Source: Ophiura sarsii (taxonomy: Eukaryota > Echinodermata > Ophiuroidea > Amphilepidida > Ophiuridae). From it: a DNA stretch of 64,000 bases. Made by a program: the position numbers and the translations under genes. The notes beneath the pieces were generated by a model. That model searched no databases, was not told the DNA's origin, and saw only the letters and a list, made by a program, of their open reading frames with translations. Positions 20,835-32,785 of this stretch are shown piece after piece (position 1 is the first letter of the stretch; each line of letters begins with the position of its first letter). The stretch covers positions 434,001-498,000 of the forward strand of contig CM069444.1 in NCBI GenBank assembly GCA_035610835.1. Reading direction: 5' to 3'.

Positions 20835-22748
20835 CAGGGTGTATCAACAACAAAAAAACCTTTTTGTCGCGAGCTCTCCGATTACGGCAAATCACAAATC
20901 ACTCTGACATTTATATATTCTGTTAGGTGTACTTATTGGCTATCACATAGTCAAATTACAGCGATATCGATTATTGATTCGCTGAGATATCAACGATACA
21001 CATAGAATCTTTTTAAATGTACTTTGTGACTTTTTACAATGGACACAATTAAAGGTAGATGTTTCGATTTTCAACTTGAAGTTTTCTATTCTACATGAAA
21101 GGTCATCCTTAAAAAAGTCGTGTTCCAAAGTTTGAGTTGCTTAGCTCTAATGGTTCTTATTTTAGACGCACAAGATGCTGTGAACTGTACCACTTGAGTA
21201 GTACACAAACTATATCGGTGGTTACCACCATTCGCGGTAATTCAACGTTATTTCATCGATTTCTCCGTAATTATACCGATTTTAGGCCGTCAAATTTCAG
21301 TATGATGATGAGAAAAATACAAGCTTTCATATGATATGAAAATCTCCGTATGTTTGAAATAATTCTGTGTTACGAAAATGTGATCGGGTCATCTACCTTT
21401 AATGGGGAATGCCATTCTTTTAACTTTATTGGTTTCTTCAACATACACAGATGATTCCCTATGATTTTTAATATTATATTATATGTGTGCAATTACAATA
21501 TATTGTTGTTTGATATTCTTTTAATTATATTTATCTATTAGATCTTGTAATTTAATTATAGGTGCAATTAATTTTGGATTACAAATTTCAATTTCATATT
21601 TATAATGCTTGCTCTTTGTATCCGGATTTTGTTGTTGTTGTTGTTGTTGTATTTTTATATTTGTATAATACCTATTGTGTTTTATCATATTAATTGATTT
21701 TAATTAGTTTGTATGCATTTGTAAATTAAGTTTTCTATATCCCATTGTTGTAAGGCGCCTTGCGGTTGTTTACAACATAAGGCGCTTGATAAATTGTACT
21801 TATTATTATTATTATTACAAGTGCAAAACACGTTTTACATCGTTTATCCTGTATGCCTGATTTTCTTGTCAGGTGAATATTAGCAAGACACTTTGATAAC
21901 TCATTGTACTTAAATAATTGGAATCAAACTCATCATTCTGAGAAGAAAATGTCATGTTAAAGGTATCAATTTTCTGGCAATTACATTATCATATCAATAT
22001 TAATTAAATCTGGCAATAAATTAGTTGATAGTTAATGACACAACTTGAAAATCCAGATTACAAAGTCTGTTTGCAAATCCTCTCTCTTTTTCTCTCGTTA
22101 ATGTCATAAATAAAACAGTATGACACATTATTCAAAAGATAAACAAATGGAATAGTCCAGTGAAGGTAGTAATTATCTTGTATGAATCAGTCATTGTTAG
22201 TCTGTTGTGAATGGGAATGGGACATTATGGTGCTCTTCGACCCTCAAAATGCTGTCCTTGTTTTAAGATGCATCGATTATGAACTTTAATTTATGAAAGA
22301 ACGTACCATAGACATGTGGCGATCATAGCAATTGGTGGTTCAGAACTTAAAAAGGGTGATTGACGTATTTAAATGGTCGAATGATTATTAGATTACACGA
22401 TTCAATGATTTTATGTACCACCTTACTGAAACAAAGGAAATTAAGATAAACCATTCCAGACATTAAGGTTAATTAAGGTTACATAGTTATTAAACTGTTA
22501 ACCCATAACACTAATAAATCGGACAGGAAAATCCAAGGTTTTAGAGCGAACGATGTAAAACGTGTTTTGCACTTCTTTACTTATACCTTTAATATCTCAG
22601 CGAATAAATATTCGATATCGTTGTAATTTGACTATGTGATAGCCAATAAGTAGACCTAACTGAATATTTAAGTTTCAGAGTGATTTGTTTTTTACTGTGA
22701 CCGTACAGCTCTCGACAAAAAGTGTTGCGTTCTTTTTGATACACGCTG
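20835..22748. mobile_element. TA-flanked mariner-like foldback element (1.9 kb)
   Basis: TA at 20833-20834 precedes CAGGGTGTATCAA, and the mirrored end GATACACGCTG is followed by TA at 22749. The terminal arms (about 20835-21005 and 22575-22748) are diverged inverted copies of about 170 bp. A second inverted pair, AAGTGCAAAACACGTTTTAC, lies at about 21830 and 22550. There is no transposase. The interior includes a LINE 3' end at 21750-21825. Termini and TA target site fit Tc1/mariner-derived non-autonomous elements. Confidence 0.75.
21750..21825 (+). mobile_element. LINE (L2/CR1-type) 3' tail
   Basis: AAGGCGCCTTGCGG...ACATAAGGCGCTT forms the stem-loop typical of L2/CR1-like 3' ends and is followed by an ATT microsatellite. 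The 5' extent is unknown. It lies inside the foldback element. Confidence 0.6.
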
Positions 22749-22910
22749 TATAGTCGTGACAAGTGTGTGCAAAACCATGTGCGTCTGAATATAATCACGT
22801 GTGTATACTTGGATTACATTGTGCGCGGTGAGATGAAAACCGAATATTTCTCGCCAATTTGGAATTTATTAAAGTATAACCACTTTTTTCTGGGACGAGG
22901 TCGGGGGAGG

Positions 22911-23931
22911 TCTAACAATTGTATACAGTCTATAGTATTGAATCATTATTATTTATAGGCCATGGGGGACGAAGTGACATCAAATTCTGTTTTATAGAGG
23001 TCATCCACACAACCTGTCATGGTGTCACTGACTTCACTCGTCACTTGATTAAGTATGTCCTCTAAGGGAGACAGGAGTGGTTTAACAATTGTATACAGTC
23101 TATAGTATTGGATCATTATCATTTATAAGCCATGGGGGAAGAAGTGACATCAAATTCTGTTTTATAGAGGTCATCCACACAACCTGCCATGGTGTCACTG
23201 ACTTCACTCGTCACTTGATTAAGTATGTCCTCTAAGGGAGACAGGAGTGGTTTAACAATTGTATACAGTCTATAGTATTGAATCATTATTATTTATTAGC
23301 CATGGGGGACGAAGTGACATCAAATTCTGTTTTATAGAGGTCATCCACACAGCCTGCCATAGTGTCACTGACTTTACTCGTCACTTGATTAAGTATATCC
23401 TCTAAAGGAGGCAGGAGTGGTTTAACAATTGTATACAGTCTATAGTATTGAATCATTATTATTTATAGGCCATGGGGGAAGAAGTGACATCAAATTCTGT
23501 TTTACAGAGGTCATCCACACAGCCTGCTATGGTGTCACTGACTTCACTCGTCACTTGATTAAGTATATCCTCTAAAGGAGGCAGGAGTGGTTTAACAATT
23601 GTATACAGTCTATAGTATAGAATCATTATTATTTATAGGCCATGGGGGAAGAAGTGACATCAAATTCTGTTTTATAGAGGTCATCCACACAGCCTGCCAT
23701 AGTGTCACTGACTTCACTCGTCACTTGATTAAGTATATCCTCTAAAGGAGGCAGGAGTGGTTTAACAATTGTATACAGTCTATAGTATTGAATCATTATT
23801 ATTTATAGGCCATGGGGGAAGAAGTGACATCAAATTCTGTTTTATAGAGGTCATCCACACAGCCTGCCATGGTGTCACTGACTTCACTCGTCACTTGATT
23901 AAGTATATCCTCTATAATTTCATCCGCTAAT
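22911..23931. repeat. 170-bp tandem array made from a terminal exon
   Basis: Six copies at an exact 170-bp period: GTATACAGTC occurs at 22921, 23091, 23261, 23431, 23601 and 23771. The copy at the high-coordinate end contains the terminal exon of the minus-strand gene (23931-23799). The other copies repeat its coding part from the EDILNQVTSE region to the stop. Each begins, on the minus strand, after a pyrimidine-rich tract ending TTTAG or CTTAG that could serve as a splice acceptor. Confidence 0.9.
23799..23931 (-). CDS. Terminal exon of a Moonraker/KIAA0753-like gene (tentative)
   Basis: The acceptor ATTTTATTTCAG precedes the exon. It adds LADEIIEDILNQVTSEVSDT...CVDDLYKTEFD and 10 more codons before a TAA at 23801-23799. 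Together with the upstream exon it recalls the C-terminus of Moonraker (KIAA0753, a centriolar-satellite protein): an arginine-rich helix, a Gly-x-Phe-Asn/Asp-Pro motif, then a Glu-rich helix and Phe near the end. This rests on remembered family features without alignment, so the name is tentative. The exon itself is well supported by its acceptor and by in-frame joining. Confidence 0.45.
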
Positions 23932-24177
23932 CTGAAATAAAATGATCAAAAAATAAATAAAGGCGATAAAAGATGTTGATTATTAGGCAAACAAAGTAAG
24001 TTTGTTTCTTGCAGGCCACATACACATTGGTTCTTAGTCCTATTGTCCACTTGTTGGGGTGAAAATTCTCTGAAAATTTCAAATTGTTGTTAATGATCTT
24101 TAAATTGATGAAGTAAAATAGATTTGGTGGAATGGAAATGTTGAGCCATTCATAAAGCACCCAATGTAACAGAGGGT

Positions 24178-24511
24178 GTGTGGTCTAGTGGATAAGACGG
24201 GGTCTCACGATGCAAAGATTTTGAGTTCGAGCCCCGCTACGGCCAACATGTTTGTATCCTTGGGCAAGGTACTTAGTCTCAATTGTCTCGTGGTTCAGAA
24301 GTCACGTATAAATGGTGGTCTCGACCGTCTCGTGCATCGGAGGTGCAATAATCCGAGCACGTTAAAAGGTCACAGAATTATTCGTAAAGAGTAGGGGATC
24401 ATCCCGGTCTGTGTCTGTATACTCACTCCTAGGTTCCTGTTACAGGGAACAGTTGGTGAAGTACAGTTTATCTGCGCATACCGACTTAACCGAAACAGAA
24501 ACAGAAACAAT
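24178..24511 (+). mobile_element. tRNA-derived SINE
   Basis: A box-A-like TGGTCTAGTGGATAAGAC is followed about 30 bp later by box-B-like GAGTTCGAGCC (24223-24233). A central segment ATGTTTGTATCCTTGGGCAA follows, shared with the SINE at 34646. The 3' end is a CAGAAA-type simple tail (about 24490-24509). It lies in the intron between the two Moonraker-like exons. Length (about 330 bp) and layout are usual for SINEs. Confidence 0.8.
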
Positions 24512-24698
24512 GGGCAGTAAAGGGACCAATGCAACACAGCATTATCTACATAAGCTGCCACATGTGTAAACAATCCAGGGGCTATGAAGCAAGCCATTGA
24601 TCAAAACTCTGCATTAACAAATGGCAGCTATTGTAGATAATAATCAGTATTTATTTTTAGATTATTAGATAACGGTGTTTATCGTCAATATCACTTAC

Positions 24699-25127
24699 TC
24701 ATCACATAGCGATCACGGATCAAATGTTCCTATAGTCTGGTGAGATTTTCTCTTCAAATGCCGCTCAAACCTCTCCCGATACTGCTCCGATCTTTTCCTA
24801 CTCTCGGTTGACACAAACAGAGCATACTTTGGCCTGTGCAAAGCTGTGATACTAGCTGCATCTCTCCCACGTAAGTATCCTTCCCTTGTGACGCTACTAT
24901 CATGTAAGTATCCTCCCCTTGTGTTGATACCTTGAGAGTTTACTTCACTGATGGATTTGCCAGTGTAGTGATTTGTTTGTGTTCTTGGGGCAGCCCATCT
25001 GGTATCTATGTCATTGGCATCATGGATAGAGTTAGAATCTGTGTCAACTTGGGCGGCGACTTTCCGCGTCGGCGGGACATTGGTGAACATCATCGAGGTG
25101 TGTTGTTGTGGAATGTCGTTGGATAGC
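24699..25127 (-). CDS. Penultimate exon of the Moonraker-like gene
   Basis: The acceptor is GTCGTAG (25134-25128). The frame gives LSNDIPQQHTSMMFTNVPPT and continues to RPKYALFVSTESRKRSEQYR and HLKRKSHQTIGTFDP. The strongest donor is GTAAGTG at 24698-24692, which joins in frame to the terminal exon. However, that path has TGA at 24715-24713, right after FDP, where relatives are expected to have Trp. A weaker donor (GTGATC, right after the first two bases of the Pro codon) would avoid the stop and also join in frame. Upstream exons were not found in the window, so the gene is partial or degraded here. Confidence 0.45.
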
Positions 25128-25414
25128 CTACGACACAGACATCAACATCATTTGTTTTGATAAGGTCACGTTTTTTAACCTCGGCACCCATTTTGTCTTT
25201 ATAGGCTATTGTATTTGTGTAACCATCTGTCATATTGACTGATTTTGGTCTTATTGTAAAGGTAATTGAATACCCTTTAATAATCTGAAGTGGGAAAAAT
25301 ACAGCGTTGAGCATAATTAGTCAGGGTGGTTGAGGAAGTGGATGAGGAGGAGATAACTGCCTAATATAAGGGTGAAAATGGAGTGTTGTCCTGTAATAGA
25401 GCTTTCTTTATATC
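25128..25414. other. Intron or flank upstream of the Moonraker-like exon
   Basis: The short open frames here overlap the intron in the wrong phase. Nothing recognisable. Confidence 0.35.
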
Positions 25415-25935
25415 TCATGTCCAGTAGATTCAGAGATGGCTTGTTGACCTGGATGTAGATAGCCTCCTTTTCCAAACCTTTCTCAAGTATCACCAGTCAG
25501 GATTACTTGAACTTTCCCAATGAACTCATGTCCAGTAGAATCAGAGATGGCTTGTTGACCTGGATGTAGATAGCCTCCTTTTCCAAACCTTTCTCAAGCA
25601 TCACCAGTCAGAATTACTTGAACTATGGCTATCATTTCATGTCCAATTGATTCAGTTTTGGAAACGAATGTGATCTAATTGGGGGAGGCTTTCTTTTTTG
25701 AACCCTTTATAACCCTTTCCTAAAGTATCACCAGTCAAGATTACTTGAACATTCCCTCTCAACCCATGTCCAATTGATTAAGAGATTAATTGTTAACTTG
25801 ATGTAGATGGCCTCCCTTCATAACCCTTTCTCAAGTATCACTAGTTAGATTGATAGAAAAAGTTCAAATAATCCTATATCCATTTGATTCAGAGATAGCA
25901 TGATGACCTGGATGTAGATAGCCTTCTCACCATTT
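25415..25935. repeat. ~111-bp tandem repeat, about five copies
   Basis: Units start at CATGTCCAGTAGATTCAGAG and include CCTGGATGTAGATAGCCTCC and AAGTATCACCAGTCAG. The first two copies (25417, 25528) are nearly identical at 111 bp spacing. The three later copies are more diverged and vary in length. Confidence 0.85.
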
Positions 25936-25979
25936 CGATATTTAGTGGTATAAAATCAGCTTTAATATCATCATTAGTC

Positions 25980-26635
25980 AAAAAGACTGCAATAGTGGAA
26001 TGATGCCATTTTGTTTTCAAAACCAAAATGAATTTTAAAACTTTTTTAAACGTTGCAAGAATGATGTATTTAATATTGTGTCTGAATATAGTCTCCTTTT
26101 AATTTTGTCTGAAAAAATGAAGTCGATCTCATTTTTCGTTTGTATTTGGTGACCCTCTTTGCTGCACAACCAAATTTACCTGTTTCCACGAGCAGAGTGA
26201 TTTTCATTTGAAATGGCACACATTGCATTTTCATATTTGAATATCACGCCAACAAAAAAAATGGAAAATTTCAGTTTTTTATTAAAATTTAGAACATTAT
26301 ACGCTTTCATAGCATGGGTACGATTATAATTGATTATGCTAACTCACATGTAAACAAGAAAGGATGCATCAAATTCCATCACAAATGAACTCAAGTTTCC
26401 AAATTTGAATGAGAGACACATTTTGCGATCTGATGCATATTTTGGGTATCTCGTGGACAAACGTGTAAAATGGGTGCACTGGTCAAAAGGTTCACCAAAG
26501 ACAAACGAAAAATGCGATCGTCTTATTTGTTCACACAAAGTTAGGATTAAATACATCATTCTTTTAAAATTCATTTTGGTTTTAAAAACAAAATGGCTTG
26601 TTTCCACTATTACAGTCTTGTTGACTCACCTTGTA
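25980..26635. repeat. Large foldback element
   Basis: About 25980-26200 is an inverted, diverged copy of about 26435-26635. Shared words are CCAAAATGAATTTTAAAA, AATGATGTATTTAAT and CATTTTTCGTTTGT. Weaker inner pairing continues towards 26310. No protein domain is encoded; the open frames on both strands are consequences of the palindrome. Confidence 0.8.
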
Positions 26636-28300
26636 CATCCTATGGGGCCACGTAGAAGTTTGCTTCCTTTAGAGGGCTTTTTTCAAAACGATCAAGACAT
26701 TTTCTCTCGAAAAAGTGTGGACAATAATAGAGGGATAGCCTGCTTGATTTTCCAAACGAATCCGTTGAAAAGAATTCATATCCGATGAGCTTCGAACTTG
26801 CCAAGTTTTCTTTAGGAAGCACTTTAAGAAGCACAATTTTAATGTGATGCAATACATCAAACGGGGGGACTTTGAGGGTGGAGTCAATTTTGAGTTTATT
26901 ATGTGTGCGATCAAAGCATTTCCTAAACTTTAAAATTACCCAAATTTATCAAGGCATTAATATTTTACGATTGAAAACGACTCCTAAATTCTTATTATTT
27001 TCTTTGCTTTTTCTGTCTGTTTTCATCTGTATATTGGAAAACACACAGCCGCAAAGCCCCCCCCCCCCTTTCGATGTGACGCATCTCAATTTTTGTATGA
27101 ATTTACCTCGGTAGCTTACACATTTTGTATTCATTGTGCATGGCGGTAATGTCCAATGAATAGTTCAACAATCCCAGTTATTTACATTCATACTTTATAT
27201 ATCTTTAATTAGGAATTCTGTTATGCATACTTTCGATTTTATTTTAAATCCCTTTTAAGGGGTTCAGTGGCGTATCTGGGGTCTTTTTCAGGGGGGGGGG
27301 GGTATTTTTTCCCCGGCGAACACCAGTTCGACCCTATTTTAAGTTTAAAAAAAGTGTAGCTTGGTTGTTGCATCCTAAAGTTGCAAAATGTTAACAACAT
27401 ATCAATATGAATCTGGCCATAATGTCCATTTTTCTTTCAAACGGGCTTCTACGGTATGATCATATTACTCGACAAATGCGTGCGTAGCGCGAGAAAATTT
27501 GCCATTTTTATACTAAAATATTAAATTATCAAATCCCTTAGATTTTCTCTTTCCTTTTCCTTTTTATCTTCCTCTTCTCCCTTTCCTTTTTCTTCCTTTC
27601 CCTTCTCTCCTTTTTCTTCCTCTCTACCCCTTTCCTTCCCCTTTTTCCTTTCCTTTCCCCTTTTCTCTTCCTCTCTTCCCCCTCTTCTTCCCTTCTCTTC
27701 GATTTTTTTTAGCCCGGTAGTTTGAGCTGGCCTTCCCGGTCAAAGCCGTCTGAGGGGGTCACTCTGCCCCCCACCCCGACCCCGGGAGATACGCTACTGA
27801 TAGGGGTTCGTCTATTTTTTTCCAAAATGGTCAATTTCATTATCATGGTTGGATTAATTGAACCCTTTCGTGCAAAAAACTGTATACGTTTATAAAGATT
27901 AAATGAATATTGAAGAAGTTACGGCATTTTTACGGAGGCTGTACCTGTGAGTCCACCGGGAATGTTCTATTTCACTGATGTAGGCCTTCAATACTCTGTT
28001 CTTGTCATAGAATATAATTAACAAGAAGCGCAAAGGGTTTTTTCTAAGTTTTATATTTGGGTCAAACATTTATTTAATTATCTCACTATCTGTGATGGCT
28101 TGAAACACACTATAGTCTGTCTATACCATACAGGTTATCCCTCAAAGATGAGTGCCTTTATATGCCCAAAGTTCATTAAACACACCTCTATGCCACAATA
28201 GTAGTCACCTAATGGTATCATTGTATTTTCACCTTGAACTTAGGTTTGACTGTGTTCAACACCGTTGAGTTAGCTAAATTGTCCAGTACCTGATGATGTG
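26636..28300. other. Low-complexity and repeat-derived region
   Basis: No gene. It holds a C-run (27059-27068), a G-run (27292-27302), a 160-bp pyrimidine-rich tract of TTCC/CTTT words (about 27543-27705), and at about 27815-27955 a third copy of the inverted-repeat arm seen at 16074 and 20283. Confidence 0.6.
27815..27955 (-). repeat. Solo copy of the 16-20 kb inverted-repeat arm
   Basis: Matches 20400-20535 in the same orientation: CATTATCATGGTTGGATT, TTTATAAAGATTAAATGAAT, AAGAAGTTACGGCA and GTGAGTCCAC. The outer GGGTGTGG-type end is replaced by CCGGG, so the terminus is truncated. Confidence 0.8.
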
Positions 28301-28314
28301 CACCTTCTCTTCCT

Positions 28315-31300
28315 GGTACATCAGGATGGTTCATAGCCGTATTAACTCTGTGAAAAAGAGCCTGAATAACACCGAGTTTGTGCTGGAACAGGTTGTTTCT
28401 TGTCCTTGTACGTCCGGATGATTCATAGCCGTATCAACTCTGTGAAAAAGAGCCTGAATAACACCGAGTTTGTGCTGGAACAGGTTGTTTCTTGTCCTTG
28501 TACGTCCGGATGATTCATAGCCGTATCAACTCTGTGAAAAAGAGCCTGAATCACACCGAGTATGTGCTTGACCAGGTTGTTTCTTGTCCTTGTACATCAG
28601 GATGGTTCATAGCCATATCAACTCTGTGAAAAAGAGCCTGAATCACACCGAGTATGTGCTGGAACAGGTTGTTTCTTGTCCTTGTACATCCGGATGGTTC
28701 ATAGCCGTATCAACTCTGTGAATAAGAGCCTGAATAACACCGAGTTTGTGCTGGAACAGGTTGTTTCTTGTCCTTGTACGTCCGGATGGTTCATAGCCGT
28801 ATTAACTCTGTGAATAAGAGCCTGAATAACACCGAGTTTGTGCTGGAACAGGTTGTTTCTTGTCCTTGTACGTCCGGATGATTCATAGCCGTATCAACTC
28901 TGTGAAAAAGAGCCTGAATCACACCGAGTATGTGCTTGAACAGGTTGTTTCTTGTCCTTGTACGTCCGTATGATTCATAGCCGTATCAACTCTGTGAAGA
29001 AGAGCCTGAATCACACCGAGTATGTGCTGGAACAGGTTGTTTCTTGTCCTTGTACGTCAGGATGGTTCATAGCCGTATCAACTCTGTGAAGAAGAGCCTG
29101 AATCACACCGAGTTTGTGCTGCAACAGGTTGTTTCTTGTCCTTGTACGTCCGGATGATTCATAGCCGTATCAACTCTGTGAAGAAGAGCCTGAATCACAC
29201 CGAGTATGTGCTGGAACAGGTTGTTTCTTGTCCTTGTACATCAGGATAGTTCATAGCCATATCAACTCTGTGAATAAGAGCCTGAATCACACCGAGTATG
29301 TGCTGGAACAGGTTGTTTCTTGTCCTTGTACGTCCGGATGGTTCATAGCCGTATCAACTCTGTGAATAAGAGCCTGAATCACACCGAGTATGTGATGGAA
29401 CAGGTTGTTTCTTGTCCTTGTACATCAGGATAGTTCATAGCCATATCAACTCTGTGAATAAGAGCCTGAATCACACCGAGTATGTGCTGGAACAGGTTGT
29501 TTCTTGTCCTTGTACATCAGGATAGTTCATAGCCATATCAACTCTGTGAATAAGAGCCTGAATCACACCGAGTATGTGCTGGAACAGGTTGTTTCTTGTC
29601 CTTGTACGTCCGGATGGTTCATAGCCGTATCAACTCTGTGAATAAGAGCCTGAATCACACCGAGTTTGTGCTGGAACAGTTTGTTTCTTGTCCTTGTACA
29701 TCCGGATGGTTCATAGCCGTATCAACTCTGTGAAAAAGAGCCTGAATCACACCGAGTATGTGCTGGAACAGGTTGTTTCTTGTCCTTGTACGTCCGGATG
29801 GTTCATAGCCGTATCAACTCTGTAAAGAAGAGCCTGAATCACACCGAGTATGTGCTGGAACAGGTTGTTTCTTGTCCTTGTACGTCCGGATGATTCATAG
29901 CCGTATCAACTCTGTGAAGAAGAGCCTGAATCACACCGAGTATGTGCTGGAACAGGTTGTTTCTTGTCCTTGTACGTCCGGATGGTTCATAGCCGTATCA
30001 ACTCTGTGAAAAAGAGCCTGAATCACACCGAGTATGTGCTTGAACAGGTTGTTTCTTGTCCTTGTACGTCAGGATGGTTCATAGCTGTATCAACTCTGTG
30101 AAAAAGAGCCTGAATCACACCGAGTTTGTGCTGCAACAGGTTGTTTCTTGTCCTTGTACGTCCGGATGGTTCATAGCCGTATCAACTCTGTGAAAAAGAG
30201 CCTGAATCACACCGAGTATGTGCTTGAACAGGTTGTTTCTTGTCCTTGTACGTCCGGATGATTCATAACCGTATCAACTCTGTGAAGAAGAGCCTGAATC
30301 ACACCGAGTTTGTAATGGAACAGGTTGTTTCTTGTCCTTGTACGTCCGGATGGTTCATAGCCGTATCAACTCTGTGAAGAAGAGCCTGAATCACACCGAG
30401 TTTGTGCTGGAACAGGTTGTTTCTTGTCCTTGTACGTCAGGATGGTTCATAGCGATATCAACTCTGTAAAGAAGAGCCTGAATCACACCGAGTTTGTGCT
30501 GCAACAGGTTGTTTCTTGTCCTTGTACGTCCGGATGGTTCATAGCCGTATCAACTCTGTGTGAAAAAGAGCCTGAATCACACCGAGTATGTGCTTGAACA
30601 GGTTGTTTCTTGTCCTTGTACGTCCGGATGATTCATAACCGTATCAACTCTGTGAAGAAGAGCCTGAATCACACCGAGTTTGTAATGGAACAGGTTGTTT
30701 CTTGTCCTTGTACGTCCGGATGGTTCATAGCCGTATCAACTCTGTGAAAAAGAGCCTTAATCACACCGAGTATGTGCTTGAACAGGTTGTTTCTTGTCCT
30801 TGTACGTCCGGATGGTTCATAGCCGTATCAACTCTGTGAAAAGAGCCTGAATCACACCGAGTTTGTGCTGGAACAGGTTGTTTCTTGTCCTTGTACGTCC
30901 GGATGGTTCATAGCCGTATCAACTCTGTGAAAAAGAGCCTGAATCACACCGAGTATGTGCTGGAACAGGTTGTTTCTTGTCCTTGTACGTCCGGATGGTT
31001 CATAGCCGTATCAACTCTGTGAAAAAGAGCCTTAATCACACCGAGTATGTGCTGGAACAGGTTGTTTCTTGTCCTTGTACGTCCGGATGATTCATAACCG
31101 TATCAACTCTGTGAAGAAGAGCCTGAATCACACCGAGTTTGTGCTGGAACAGGTTGTTTCTTGTCCTTGTACGTCCGGATGGTTCATAGCCGTATCAACT
31201 CTGTGAAAAAGAGCCTGAATCACACCGAGTTTGTGCTGGAACAGGTTGTTTCTTGTCCTTGTACGTCCGGATGGTTCATAGCCGTATCAACTCTGTGGAA

Positions 31301-32637
31301 AAGAGCCTGAATCACACCGAGTATGTGCTGGAACAGGTTGTTTCTTGTCCTTGTACGTCCGGATGGTTCATAGCCGTATCAACTCTGTGAAAAAGAGCCT
31401 TAATCACACCGAGTATGTGCTGGAACAGGTTGTTTCTTGTCCTTGTACGTCCGGATGGTTCATAGCCGTATCAACTCTGTGAAAAAGAGCCTGAATCACA
31501 CCGAGTATGTGCTGGAACAGGTTGTTTCTTGTCCTTGTACGTCCGGATGGTTCATAGCCGTATCAACTCTGTGAAAAAGAGCCTGAATCACACCGAGTTT
31601 GTGCTGGAACAGGTTGTTTCTTGTCCTTGTACGTCCGGATGGTTCATAGCCGTATCAACTCTGTGAAAAAGAGCCTGAATCACACCGAGTATGTGCTGGA
31701 AGTTCCAGCAGGTTGTTTCTTGTCCTTGTACGTCAGGATGGTTCATAGCCGTATCAACTCTGTGAAAAAGAGCCTGAATCACACCGAGTTTGTGCTGGAA
31801 CAGGTTGTTTCTTGTCCTTGTATGTCCGGATGGTTCATAGCTGTATCAACTCTGTGAAGAAGAGCCTGAATCACACCGAGTTTGTGCTGGAACAGGTTGT
31901 TTCTTGTCCTTGTACGTCCGGATGGTTCATAGCCGTATCAACTCTGTGAAGAAGAGCCTGAATCACACCGAGTTTATGCTGGAACAGGTTGTTTCTTGTC
32001 CTTGTACGTCCGGATGGTTCATAGCCGTATCAACTCTGTGAAGAAGAGCCTGAATCACACCGAGTTTGTGCTGGAACAGGTTGTTTCTTGTCCTTGTACG
32101 TCCGGATGGTTCATAGCCGTATCAACTCTGTGAAGAAGAGCCTGAATCACACCGAGTTTGTGCTGGAACAGGTTGTTTCTTGTCCTTGTACGTCCGGATG
32201 GTTCATAGCCGTATCAACTCTGTGAAGAAGAGCCTGAATCACACCGAGTATGTGCTGGAACAGGTTGTTTCTTGTCCTTGTACGTCAGGATGGTTCATAG
32301 CCGTATCAACTCTGTGAAAAAGAGCCTGAATCACACCGAGTTTGTGCTGGAACAGGTTGTTTCTTGTCCTTGTACGTCCGGATGGTTCATAGCCGTATCA
32401 ACTCTGTGAATAAGAGCCTGAATCACACCGAGTATGTGCTGGAACAGGTTGTTTCTTGTCCTTGTACGTCCGGATGGTTCATAGCCGTATCAACTCTGTG
32501 AAAAAGAGCCTGAATCACACCGAGTATGTACTGGAACAGGTTGTTTCTTGTCCTTGTACGTCCGGATGGTTCATAGCCGTATCAACTCTGTGAAAAAGAG
32601 CCTGAATCACACCGAGTATGTGCTGGAACAGGTTGTT
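28315..32637. repeat. 92-bp satellite array, block 1 (~47 copies)
   Basis: A 92-bp unit containing GGTTGTTTCTTGTCCTTGTA, CATAGCCGTATCAACTCTGT and GAGCCTGAATCACACCGAG repeats for about 4.3 kb with a few percent variation. Variant sites such as GAGTATG/GAGTTTG and GAAAAAG/GAAGAAG/GAATAAG are shuffled among copies. As 92 is not a multiple of three, frames rotate and no long protein is encoded. Block edges are sharp: TTCCTGGTACATCAGGATGG on the left and AACAGGTTGTTGGATAGAAA on the right. Confidence 0.97.
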
Positions 32638-32785
32638 GGATAGAAAAGTCAGGTAATGGTCATAGGTACTACAAGTAGGCTTAAAGACCCATCAAATAAA
32701 GGCATATAACAATCGTCCCTCCACTCATTTTCTTCTTTGGTATATTTGTCCACTTTGACTGTGCCTGATGATATGCAACTTCTCT
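32638..32785. other. Spacer between the two satellite blocks
   Basis: About 150 bp. Its left side (GGTAATGGTCATA...TACAAGTAGGCTT) resembles the sequence after block 2, and its right side (TGCCTGATGATATGCAACTT) resembles the sequence before block 1. Confidence 0.8.

Noticed and set aside
24178..24250. Functional tRNA gene
   Set aside because: Only A- and B-box-like segments are kept; the arms do not fold as a tRNA, and the head is joined to a SINE body and tail.
31621..31857. Repetitive protein-coding frame in the satellite
   Set aside because: 92 bp is not a multiple of three. The frame exists only because of one irregular monomer, and neighbouring copies do not keep it.
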